Source: Planctomycetaceae bacterium (lineage in GTDB: Bacteria > Planctomycetota > Planctomycetia > Pirellulales > Pirellulaceae). From it: a stretch of DNA of 5,976 bases. The translations under genes were made by a program, and so were the position numbers. Within the stretch, counting starts at the first letter, position 1. Every line of letters starts with the position of its first letter. The notes beneath the pieces were generated by a model. That model saw only the letters and a program-made list of their open reading frames with translations. It did not search any database and had not been told where the DNA came from. Of the stretch, positions 1-5,357 are shown piece after piece. The stretch is from NCBI GenBank assembly GCA_007129635.1, contig SKVE01000204.1, positions 1-5,976 of the forward strand, given 5' to 3'.

Positions 1-117
1 GGCAGCGGGCGCTGTTTTCGTGCGCGTCGCGGCGATCGCTGCCGCGCTCCATGCAGCCGACCGCAGCAAAAAACCACGCCGCGAGGTTCCGGGGCCAATG
101 TCGTTTTCGTTTTGCAT
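1..117 (-). CDS. Tat-exported protein, N-terminal fragment (runs off left edge)
   Basis: The first 39 codons of a minus-strand gene are present and the frame is still open at base 1. The start ATG (117-115) has an AAGGAG ribosome binding site at 130-125, seven bases upstream. Residues 1-11 are polar, then comes TSRRGFLLRSAAWSAAAIAA (about 11-30), a clear twin-arginine signal: the S-R-R-G-F-L core (R13 and R14) followed by an Ala-rich hydrophobic stretch. This predicts export of a folded, possibly cofactor-bearing protein through the Tat pathway. In planctomycetes such leaders are common on DUF1501 proteins, Gfo/Idh/MocA-type oxidoreductases and other periplasmic enzymes, but nothing of the mature protein is visible, so no function is assigned. 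It starts 35 bases after the nitroreductase stop on the same strand and is probably co-transcribed with it. The Tat signal call is firm; the identity is unknown. Confidence 0.8.
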   Translation of the reverse strand, partial: MQNENDIGPGTSRRGFLLRSAAWSAAAIAATRTKTAPAA

Positions 118-124
118 CAGACGA

Positions 125-130
125 CTCCTT
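125..130 (-). promoter_or_regulatory. Ribosome binding site of the Tat-signal gene
   Basis: AAGGAG on the minus strand lies seven bases before the ATG at 117. It supports this start for a gene that is otherwise cut by the window edge. Confidence 0.7.
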
Positions 131-152
131 CTTTGGCGAGCACACGGGAGGC

Positions 153-668
153 TCAATCGAATCCGCGAGGGACCAGTTGTTCCAGCGTCTTGCGTTCGGT
201 CGCATGCCGCTCGGCAGATTTACCCTCAGCCGGGTACCCGATCGGCAGCAGCACCATCGGTTCCACGTGGCTGGGCAGATCCAGCACTTGGGCGCAGCGA
301 TAGGCGTCGAACGCACAAATCCAGCACGTACCCAGCCCGATTTCGGCCGCAGCCAGCGTCATGTGATCGACGGCGATGGCCACATCGGTGTCGGCATGTC
401 CTTTGCCATCGCGGCGTCGCCAGGCCTGCTGGTGGTCGCCGCAGGCCACGATCACCACGGGCGCTTTCGACAGCGGCACCCAGTCCGGGGCGAGTTGGGC
501 GATCTGTTGGCGGTCCCGCAGGATCACGAATTGGAAGGGCTGCAGGTTACAGGCCGTCGGTGCCACTCGGGCAGCTTCCAACACGTACAGCACCTTTTCC
601 TGCTCGATCGGCCGATCCTCGAATTTGCGGACCGAACATCGCTGCTTCATCAGGTCAAGGATTTGCAT
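153..668 (-). CDS. Nitroreductase family protein (FMN-dependent oxidoreductase)
   Basis: The 171-residue product has the hallmarks of the nitroreductase fold, which uses FMN and NAD(P)H to reduce nitro compounds, quinones or other acceptors in the cytoplasm. Visible motifs are an N-terminal R-C-S-V-R-K-F (10-16), whose R10, S12 and R14 match the usual FMN phosphate contacts, P-T-A-C-N-L-Q-P-F (37-45), the helix A-I-A-V-D-H-M-T-L-A-A-A-E-I-G-L-G-T-C-W-I (about 97-117), and P-I-G-Y-P (142-146). It is a short family member, but all core motifs are present. The frame stays open up to 794, but ATG 668 is chosen: homology begins at once (M-Q-I-L-D-L-M-K-Q-R) and GGAGGAG lies eight bases upstream. 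The gap from the mtrH stop is 160 bases and holds a promoter-like site and an inverted repeat. The true substrate cannot be told. A role as BluB (dimethylbenzimidazole synthase) is not supported by any motif I recognise. Confidence 0.9.
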   Translation of the reverse strand: MQILDLMKQRCSVRKFEDRPIEQEKVLYVLEAARVAPTACNLQPFQFVILRDRQQIAQLAPDWVPLSKAPVVIVACGDHQQAWRRRDGKGHADTDVAIAVDHMTLAAAEIGLGTCWICAFDAYRCAQVLDLPSHVEPMVLLPIGYPAEGKSAERHATERKTLEQLVPRGFD

Positions 669-676
669 GGCTCGGA

Positions 677-683
677 CTCCTCC
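677..683 (-). promoter_or_regulatory. Ribosome binding site deciding the nitroreductase start
   Basis: GGAGGAG on the minus strand, eight bases before ATG 668, is a near-perfect Shine-Dalgarno sequence. It favours this start over the longer in-frame reading from 794, whose added 42 residues look unlike any nitroreductase. Confidence 0.75.
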
Positions 684-724
684 GGCTGGGCGAAGAAATA
701 ATTTTCGGGTTTTCCATGTGGTCG

Positions 725-763
725 TCACGCTCTGCCGTGATGACTCGTCAAGGCGGAGCGTGA
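725..763. repeat. 12-base inverted repeat upstream of the nitroreductase gene (candidate operator)
   Basis: TCACGCTCTGCC (725-736) and GGCGGAGCGTGA (752-763) are inverted copies around a 15-base centre, with one non-matching pair of twelve. The loop itself contains TGAC-TC-GTCA (741-750). There is no U-tract on either side, so it does not look like an intrinsic terminator. It begins two bases after the candidate -10 at 771-766 and so covers the expected transcription start. That position suits a repressor operator, or a hairpin in the 5' leader. The repeat is seen directly; the function is inferred. Confidence 0.45.
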
Positions 764-765
764 TC

Positions 766-794
766 ATTACAATCTTGGCGACACGTACCGTCAC
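766..794 (-). promoter_or_regulatory. Candidate sigma70-type promoter for nitroreductase and Tat gene
   Basis: On the minus strand GTGACG (794-789, four of six matches to TTGACA) is followed after 17 bases by TGTAAT (771-766, five of six matches to TATAAT). Transcription would start near 760, inside the inverted repeat 725-763, giving a leader of about 90 bases before ATG 668. Spacing is ideal but the -35 is weak. Confidence 0.35.
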
Positions 795-828
795 CGACGG
801 TTGAGGTTGCCCTATTGCGCGATCGCTG

Positions 829-1764
829 TCAACCCACTCGAAACCGTGGATGCCCTTCGACGGGTCGCAGGCCGCGTTCGATCGCCAGTTGGCTGAGCGC
901 CGTGTCGATCATGGCGACGGCGGGAAATACGTTCTTCGCGTCTTCGGCGGGTCCGTACAGCACGAAATTGCCACCGATCGCCACTGTCGAAGCGATGGCG
1001 GCCGCGATGCAGGGATGATAGGCATGATCGCCCATCTTGGTCTTTAAGCCCTTCCACATCGCGATCGCGTTGTGCACGCCGCCGCCCGCCGGCAATCCGA
1101 ATTCATCCTTGACGGCGAAGATCGCGCCGCAGGCCGAACCGAAACTGGCCAAGTCCAGCACGCACGTATCGACCAGCAATTGGTCGACACCCGCCTGCTG
1201 GCATTTGGGAAGCAGTTCCCGAACCGCATGCACTCGCCCTGCCGCCGTAAAGTCCAGCAGATAATACGTCAACAGAATCGCGCTCTTGACGCCACATTCT
1301 TCGATCGCTCGAAGTTCTTCGTCACTGATCTCGGGCTGGATCGAATTGTACACGATACGATCCATCAACCCCGCTTCGGCCGCGTATCGCAAACCGGCCA
1401 GACGGACTTCGGTGGTGGTCCCGTCGATCAGCAACGGCGCCGACGAAACTCGCGCGGCGAAGGCCAGATTGCGGGGCATGGCTTCGGGGGTTGCCCCGAC
1501 GACATCCAACATGCATGGGTTGCCCGTTTTCTCGGCGTATTCGTCCTGCTGGCGAATCACCCGTTCCGCTTCGCTCTCGTTCAACTCGCCCCGCTCTTCG
1601 TCCAAGACCACTTTGTGACCGTGATAGAAGACCGAACCGATCAGCACCGCTGGCTGAACGCCAGGCAGTCCTCCCACGCGAATGCCACCGATCTCGAACG
1701 TCTTCTGTTCGGCTCGGAATTCCAACAAACTGCGAGAGTCGGACGCTGCGGGCGAAGATGACAT
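829..1764 (-). CDS. mtrH: MtrH-family methyltransferase (tetrahydromethanopterin S-methyltransferase subunit H-like)
   Basis: The 311-residue product resembles methanogen MtrH along its length, with a size near that of the family. Shared blocks are G-G-I-R-V-G-G-L-P-G (26-35), I-G-S-V-F-Y-H-G-H-K-V-V (42-53), G-N-P-C-M-L-D-V-V-G-A-T-P-E-A-M (81-96), R-I-V-Y-N-S-I (136-142) and L-L-V-D-T-C-V-L-D (196-204). In methanogens MtrH is the peripheral TIM-barrel subunit that moves the methyl group from methyl-tetrahydromethanopterin to the corrinoid on MtrA. Bacterial homologues work as soluble methyltransferases between a corrinoid protein and a folate or methanopterin carrier. No MtrA or other corrinoid protein and no membrane Mtr subunit is nearby, so a stand-alone role is likely and the carrier is unknown. 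ATG 1764 has GGAG nine bases upstream; residues 1-14 are a variable tail. It lies 89 bases after trpB2 on the same strand. Family assignment is firm, the exact reaction is not. Confidence 0.9.
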   Translation of the reverse strand: MSSSPAASDSRSLLEFRAEQKTFEIGGIRVGGLPGVQPAVLIGSVFYHGHKVVLDEERGELNESEAERVIRQQDEYAEKTGNPCMLDVVGATPEAMPRNLAFAARVSSAPLLIDGTTTEVRLAGLRYAAEAGLMDRIVYNSIQPEISDEELRAIEECGVKSAILLTYYLLDFTAAGRVHAVRELLPKCQQAGVDQLLVDTCVLDLASFGSACGAIFAVKDEFGLPAGGGVHNAIAMWKGLKTKMGDHAYHPCIAAAIASTVAIGGNFVLYGPAEDAKNVFPAVAMIDTALSQLAIERGLRPVEGHPRFRVG

Positions 1765-1853
1765 CGTGGCGTGCTCCGAAAAAAATGGGTGGGCAGGGGA
1801 CAGTCAGCGGGGACGAACCTCATGGTGCATCCCCCACGTTCATGTTCTCTTGA
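1765..1853 (-). other. 89-base trpB2-mtrH intercistronic spacer
   Basis: The spacer has no convincing promoter and no hairpin followed by a U-tract, which agrees with read-through from trpB2 into mtrH. It contains GTCCCC twice on the minus strand, 13 bases apart start to start, and a weak GGGGA/TCCCC dyad. GGAG at 1777-1774 serves mtrH. Confidence 0.5.
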
Positions 1854-3227
1854 TCACGGGTTCCCGACGCTCGGCAAACCCGCCAGCGCCATCGCGATCT
1901 CCTCCTCGGGGTATTCGTAATCCATTAGGTTACCCGAGAGATAGGCCGTGTAGGCCGACATGTCGAAGTGGCCATGGCCACACAGGTTGAACAGGATGAC
2001 GCGGCTGACACCTTCCTCGCGGCACCGCATCGCTTCGCGGATCGCGCCCGCGACGGCGTGGTTTGCTTCCGGCGCCGGCAGGATGCCCTCGGATGCGGCG
2101 AACTGCATTCCCGCCGCAAAACACTCGGTCTGATGCAGTCCGATCGCGTCGGTCAAACCCAAATGCAGGACGTGACTGACCAGCGGCGACATGCCGTGGT
2201 ACCGCAGGCCGCCCGTGTGGATCGCCGGCGGGATGAAGGTGCTTCCCAGCGTGTGCATTTTCAGCAGCGGAGTCAGATGGGCCGTATCGCCGAAATCATA
2301 CGCGTAACGACCTCGAGTCAACGAGGGGCACGCAGCGGGTTCGACGGCGAGCACACGCAAATTCGAATAGGCCTCGCCACGCAACTTGGCGCCCAAAAAC
2401 GGGAACGCGATGCCCGCGAAATTCGATCCGCCGCCCGTACAACCCACCAGGATATCAGGTTCGTCGCCCGCCAACTCCATCTGCTTCATGGTCTCCAGCC
2501 CAATCACGGTCTGATGGAGCATCACGTGGTTCAACACACTGCCCAACGCGTAGTTGGTCGAATCGCTTTGAGCCGCGATCTCGACGGCCTCGGAAATCGC
2601 GATGCCCAGCGAACCTGGCGAGTTGGGATCCATGGCCAAGATCGCGCGACCCGACTCCGTCTCCTCGCTGGGGCTGGGCGTCACCTCCGCACCAAACGTC
2701 CGCATCAACGCCTTGCGGTACGGTTTCTGATCGAAACTGACTCGCACCATGTACACTTTGCACTCCAGCCCGAACGCCGAGCAGGCCATGGCTAGGGACG
2801 AACCCCACTGCCCAGCTCCCGTTTCTGTTGACAACCGTTTGACGCCCGCCAGCATGTTATAATAGGCTTGCGCAATGGCCGTATTCGGCTTATGCGAACC
2901 GGTGGGGCTGACCCCCTCGTATTTGTAGTAAATTCGAGCCGGCGTATCCAGCGCTTTTTCCAAGCGTCGAGCTCGGTACAGGGGCGAGGGGCGCCATTGG
3001 CGGTAGATCTCGCGGACTGGTTCCGGGATCTCGATCTCCCGCTCGGTGGAAACCTCTTGCTCGATCAATGCCATAGGAAAAATGGCGGCCAAATCCTCGG
3101 GACCAATCGGCTGGCCAGTACCCGGATGAAGCACGGCCGGTGCCGGTTCGGGTAGGTCGGCCTGGATGTTGTACCACGCCTTGGGGATCTGATCTTCGTT
3201 CAACAGGAATTTGACTTGATTGCTCAT
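1854..3227 (-). CDS. trpB2: TrpB2-type tryptophan synthase beta chain (TrpB-like PLP enzyme)
   Basis: The 457-residue product belongs to the TrpB2 branch of PLP fold type II enzymes, which join indole to a serine-type substrate to give tryptophan, often without the standard TrpA partner. Signature segments are the N-terminal L-P-E-P-A-P (25-30), typical of TrpB2, R-P-S-P-L-Y-R-A (79-86), G-S-H-K-P-N-T-A (110-117) with K113 as the Schiff-base lysine, E-T-G-A-G-Q-W-G (135-142) with E135 as the expected catalytic acid, T-G-G-G-S-N-F (264-270) as the PLP phosphate loop, and [10 protein letters not shown] (413-422) near the C terminus. C416 falls where the pyridine-nitrogen serine of TrpB is expected. 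A TTG at 3242 would add five residues, but ATG 3227 is preferred because GGAG lies nine bases before it. No trpA or other trp gene is adjacent; mtrH follows after 89 bases. Some TrpB2-like proteins may use other nucleophiles, so the substrate is less sure than the fold. Confidence 0.93.
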   Translation of the reverse strand: MSNQVKFLLNEDQIPKAWYNIQADLPEPAPAVLHPGTGQPIGPEDLAAIFPMALIEQEVSTEREIEIPEPVREIYRQWRPSPLYRARRLEKALDTPARIYYKYEGVSPTGSHKPNTAIAQAYYNMLAGVKRLSTETGAGQWGSSLAMACSAFGLECKVYMVRVSFDQKPYRKALMRTFGAEVTPSPSEETESGRAILAMDPNSPGSLGIAISEAVEIAAQSDSTNYALGSVLNHVMLHQTVIGLETMKQMELAGDEPDILVGCTGGGSNFAGIAFPFLGAKLRGEAYSNLRVLAVEPAACPSLTRGRYAYDFGDTAHLTPLLKMHTLGSTFIPPAIHTGGLRYHGMSPLVSHVLHLGLTDAIGLHQTECFAAGMQFAASEGILPAPEANHAVAGAIREAMRCREEGVSRVILFNLCGHGHFDMSAYTAYLSGNLMDYEYPEEEIAMALAGLPSVGNP

Positions 3228-3236
3228 CGGGCCATT

Positions 3237-3240
3237 CTCC
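3237..3240 (-). promoter_or_regulatory. Ribosome binding site of trpB2, deciding the start
   Basis: GGAG lies nine bases before ATG 3227. The competing TTG at 3242 overlaps this motif, so it cannot use it. The last base of the motif takes part in the proposed leader helix. Confidence 0.6.
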
Positions 3241-3268
3241 AAAGAGTACGCTAGCTGAAGTCAGCAGG

Positions 3269-3296
3269 GTAAACGACCCTTGCCCGTTTGTAAACG
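3269..3296. repeat. Direct repeat GTAAACG, two copies 21 bases apart
   Basis: GTAAACG occurs at 3269-3275 and 3290-3296. A 21-base spacing is two turns of B-DNA, so the copies would face the same side of the helix, and each sits in one of the leader hairpins. It could be a pair of protein half-sites, or a by-product of duplicated hairpins. Confidence 0.3.
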
Positions 3297-3363
3297 GGCC
3301 AACCGAATGGGCCGAACGGGGCGGAAGATTACGCGTCGTGGCACCTTGCTAAGACGTTCTAAT

Positions 3364-3391
3364 AAAATATCGTCGATAAATTTTTTGCCAA
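3364..3391 (-). promoter_or_regulatory. Candidate promoter of trpB2 (minus strand)
   Basis: TTGGCA (3391-3386, five of six matches to the -35) is followed after 16 bases by TATTTT (3369-3364, four of six matches to the -10), within the most AT-rich stretch of the window. Start near 3357 would give a leader of about 130 bases that contains all three hairpins. Confidence 0.35.
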
Positions 3392-3398
3392 AGGAAAC

Positions 3399-3427
3399 TC
3401 GACAGCTTGATCCTTTAGTGGCATAAT
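3399..3427 (+). promoter_or_regulatory. Candidate sigma70-type promoter of the lipoprotein gene
   Basis: TCGACA (3399-3404) and CATAAT (3422-3427) each match consensus at five of six positions and are separated by exactly 17 bases. Transcription would start near 3434, leaving a leader of about 59 bases. The -35 lies seven bases from the -35 of the minus-strand candidate, so the two promoters are back to back. Confidence 0.55.
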
Positions 3428-3480
3428 GCGTAGATGGTGGCGTTGAGGATCCGCTCACCGTCCCTTCCCTCCTTACGTTC

Positions 3481-3486
3481 GAGGTG
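3481..3486 (+). promoter_or_regulatory. Ribosome binding site of the lipoprotein gene
   Basis: GAGGTG lies six bases before ATG 3493. The upstream in-frame GTG at 3484 is part of this motif, so ATG 3493 is taken as the start. Confidence 0.6.
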
Positions 3487-3492
3487 CCTGAC

Positions 3493-5331
3493 ATGAGTCG
3501 CTACTCTTTGACCGCGTGGATATGTGCTGGTTGTGTTTGCTTCCTGGGTGCCGGTTGTGGTGGCGGAGATGCTACGCCGGATGGCCAGGTGGCCTCGACG
3601 GACACCATGGATGAATCGATGGAATACTACGAGGAATCCACGGAGGGTTCTGCGGAAGCATCGTCCGCTACGATGACGGTCGATAGCGGAGGTGGCCCGC
3701 CCTCGGTCACCGCTTCGGGCGCCATGGTACCTGGTGGCGGCGCGCCCGGCACTGGGACCCCCGTACAGGGTGCGGTGGACACGGGCATTCCACCGATGGG
3801 TGAAGAGTCTCCGGCCTACATGGACCCTGGCGGGATGGATACTGGGGCCGGCGGTTATGACTCGAGTTACATGGAAGAGGGCTACGAAGAGGGCTACGAA
3901 GGACGCCACGTCGAAGAGGGATATGAGGAGGGATATGAAGAGAGCTACATGCGAGACGGCCAGCCAGGCGGCGCGGGAATGGGACAATACATGCCGCAGG
4001 ATCCGTCGGGCTCCTACGATCCCAGTGGAGCGTACGGCGGGCGGGATGCCGCCAAGCCCTTGACGTACGCGGATCACGCTCAGCGGGCATTTCAGCAGGG
4101 CGACGATACCCAGGCCATCCGCTACCTGATGGCGCATGCCGTGACGGCGGACGCCGAGCAGGCCAAGGCACTGCTGGACCAGATGGGATTCAACTCGCAC
4201 GTCCGGCGGCCGGCGTTTGCCGTCCGTTGGGGCGTGGGCATCGAGTTCACTCCGCCACGCAACTATGCGGGAAGTATTTTCCCGATCGGCACGCAGCAGA
4301 ACATCGGGGGAAAACCGGGGCGAGCAGCCGTCGGTCCGGGCGCGATGGGTGCTCCGGGCGCAATGGAAGGCTCGGAAATGGGTGGATACGGGCATGCAGG
4401 CGCTGCGGCTGGCGGGAATGTCCCTCTGCCTCAGCCGGTCCGGCAACTCACCGGAGAATTGGGTGAGACGATCGTAGAGCAGTTCATGGTTCGGCTAAAA
4501 CGAGGCGATTATGGCCAAGTGCTACAGACCTCCGGTGCGCCCACTCAAAGCACAACGAGCGGTTACGGTTCAGGATACGAGGAATACGGAGCTGAATATG
4601 GCTCGGAAGGGGGCCAGATGCCCGGTGGGATGGGTATGGGAATGAATTTGGGCGCTGGGATGGGAGGTGGAGTCGGTGCCGGTGCCCGCTCGGGCGGTGC
4701 GCAAGGGCCGCGGAGTGTTCTTCCGGGAGTGACCCTGATTGCCGCCATCGGCAGTTCGAGGGAACTGGTGGCCAAGGCCAAAGAAGCAGGCGTCGATGTG
4801 CTGTGCGTGTTTAAGATCTCGATCAAGCTGAATCCTCGCGTCGGACTGGTCACCAACGAAACCAGTTTGGCGATCTTCGACGTCGGCACGGGCAAGGAAA
4901 TGTTCAGCACGCGACCGCTGAACAACATCGCGGTCCAGCGGAACCGAGCCGAAGGAAAGCCGGACGACGTCGAAACGACTTTGAGGGCATTGTTCGAGCA
5001 TGTGGATCAAAACTGGCAGTTGGGACCGCTTCCCCAAATGACCCCCGAGCAAGTGTTGGCGCGGTTGCGAGCGCTGATCAGCCAACCATCCGGGGACGAC
5101 CCGTTGGCCGCTCTGACCGAAGCCCGCTTGTACCATTCCCGCGGGCTGGTGCAAGACGATCACTTGACCGTCGCCTATCAGCAACTGCTGGGCGACGAAC
5201 AAATCGCGTCCACCCTGCTGACCGGCACCGAAGAAGAAAGACGAGCCATCGTCGATGATTGGGTTCGCACACCCACCGCCGTGCCCGGCTCGACAGGTCC
5301 TCGCGACATCTTGCAAGGCTCGGAACCATGA
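3493..5331 (+). CDS. Putative lipoprotein with Gly/Glu/Tyr/Met-rich low-complexity blocks
   Basis: I do not recognise a named family for this 612-residue product. Residues 1-22 form a short signal ending in F-L-G-A-G-C, with C22 the likely lipidated cysteine. The -3 glycine is unusual for a lipobox, but the following G-G-G-D fits planctomycete lipoproteins and does not predict inner-membrane retention. Residues 26-188 are low complexity: acidic, then Gly/Pro-rich, then repeats of E-E-G-Y (about 128-152). Residues 190-256 look folded and helical, like a single TPR-type pair (A-Q-R-A-F-Q-Q-G-D-D-T-Q-A-I-R-Y-L). After a Gly-rich stretch, 314-345 is helical, 357-406 is Gly/Tyr/Met-rich, and 407-612 is a folded alpha/beta-like domain with V-L-P-G-V-T-L-I-A-A-I-G and V-L-C-V-F-K-I-S-I-K. 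The start follows GAGGTG. The gene is divergent from trpB2 and overlaps a mini-ORF leading to the Uma2 gene. A cell-envelope, possibly scaffolding role is an inference only. Confidence 0.85.
   Translation: MSRYSLTAWICAGCVCFLGAGCGGGDATPDGQVASTDTMDESMEYYEESTEGSAEASSATMTVDSGGGPPSVTASGAMVPGGGAPGTGTPVQGAVDTGIPPMGEESPAYMDPGGMDTGAGGYDSSYMEEGYEEGYEGRHVEEGYEEGYEESYMRDGQPGGAGMGQYMPQDPSGSYDPSGAYGGRDAAKPLTYADHAQRAFQQGDDTQAIRYLMAHAVTADAEQAKALLDQMGFNSHVRRPAFAVRWGVGIEFTPPRNYAGSIFPIGTQQNIGGKPGRAAVGPGAMGAPGAMEGSEMGGYGHAGAAAGGNVPLPQPVRQLTGELGETIVEQFMVRLKRGDYGQVLQTSGAPTQSTTSGYGSGYEEYGAEYGSEGGQMPGGMGMGMNLGAGMGGGVGAGARSGGAQGPRSVLPGVTLIAAIGSSRELVAKAKEAGVDVLCVFKISIKLNPRVGLVTNETSLAIFDVGTGKEMFSTRPLNNIAVQRNRAEGKPDDVETTLRALFEHVDQNWQLGPLPQMTPEQVLARLRALISQPSGDDPLAALTEARLYHSRGLVQDDHLTVAYQQLLGDEQIASTLLTGTEEERRAIVDDWVRTPTAVPGSTGPRDILQGSEP
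3874..3948 (+). repeat. 12-base tandem repeat encoding E-E-G-Y within the lipoprotein
   Basis: Five units of twelve bases encode E-E-G-Y four times and E-E-S-Y once, arranged as two blocks split by E-G-R-H-V. The first block uses GGC-TAC codons; in the second block the two E-E-G-Y units use GGA-TAT. The 13-residue pattern starting at 3871 is thus duplicated as a 39-base unit with mainly synonymous differences. Confidence 0.8.
4561..4710 (+). repeat. Gly/Tyr/Met-rich low-complexity coding segment
   Basis: Residues about 357-406 of the lipoprotein are mostly glycine, with tyrosine and glutamate in the first half and methionine in the second (P-G-G-M-G-M-G-M-N-L-G-A-G-M). No folded domain is expected. 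It acts as a spacer between the helical segment and the C-terminal domain. Confidence 0.65.
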
Positions 5332-5357
5332 TTTTGACAATCGGGATGATCCCATGA
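5328..5357 (+). other. Nine-codon mini-ORF bridging lipoprotein and Uma2 genes by two ATGA overlaps
   Basis: ATG at 5328 overlaps the lipoprotein stop TGA (5329-5331) as ATGA. The frame encodes M-I-L-T-I-G-M-I-P and ends with TGA at 5355-5357, which again overlaps the Uma2 start ATG 5354 as ATGA. It may let a terminating ribosome step from one gene to the next. Nothing shows that the peptide itself matters, and it could be chance. Confidence 0.3.

Larger units (their letters stand above)
3228..3314 (-). promoter_or_regulatory. Structured 5' leader of trpB2: three hairpins inside a possible start-covering helix
   Basis: Three perfect dyads follow each other in the leader. A: GCCCGTTT/AAACGGGC at 3282-3299, folding as a seven-pair stem with tetraloop. 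B: AGGGT/ACCCT around AAACG at 3266-3280. C: GCTGA/TCAGC at 3254-3265. B and C abut, and A and B are one base apart. On the minus-strand RNA, CGGCCCAUUC (3314-3305) can pair with GAAUGGCCCG (3237-3228) in nine of ten positions. That would close a junction around A-C and cover the stretch between the GGAG ribosome binding site (3240-3237) and ATG 3227. This layout resembles a translation-controlling leader or riboswitch, but I recognise no known class. The pairings are seen in the sequence; the function is inferred. Confidence 0.45.

Noticed and set aside
20..763. Plus-strand frames opposite the nitroreductase
   Set aside because: Arg/Pro/Ser-rich translations without motifs; the minus strand encodes recognisable nitroreductase and Tat-signal sequences.
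787..801. ACCGTC/GACGGT hairpin downstream of mtrH as a terminator
   Set aside because: The stem has only six pairs and no U-tract follows on either strand; it also overlaps the candidate -35.
827..832. TTGACA on the minus strand at the mtrH stop
   Set aside because: A perfect -35 word, but nothing like a -10 occurs 16-18 bases downstream.
1790..1815. Twin GGGGAC words between trpB2 and mtrH as a REP-like or mobile repeat
   Set aside because: Only two short copies with no palindromic unit or transposase nearby; could be chance in GC-rich DNA.
3228..3242. TTG start at 3242 for trpB2
   Set aside because: The codon overlaps the GGAG motif that serves ATG 3227, and the five extra residues are not part of the family core.
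3261..3494. 77-codon minus-strand frame in the divergent intergenic region
   Set aside because: It runs across both candidate promoters, shows no family motif and no good ribosome binding site; it also lacks tandem Trp codons that would make it a trp leader.
3874..3948. Tandem repeat as CRISPR or noncoding satellite
   Set aside because: Units are 12 bases, in frame, without spacers, and encode a consistent peptide inside a long gene.
3415..4446. Long minus-strand open frame opposite the lipoprotein
   Set aside because: It is antisense to a gene with a good start, signal sequence and promoter, has Arg/His-rich unstructured composition and spans the divergent promoter.
5334..5339. TTGACA on the plus strand before Uma2
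   Set aside because: No -10 at proper spacing; the expected place falls at the Uma2 start codon.
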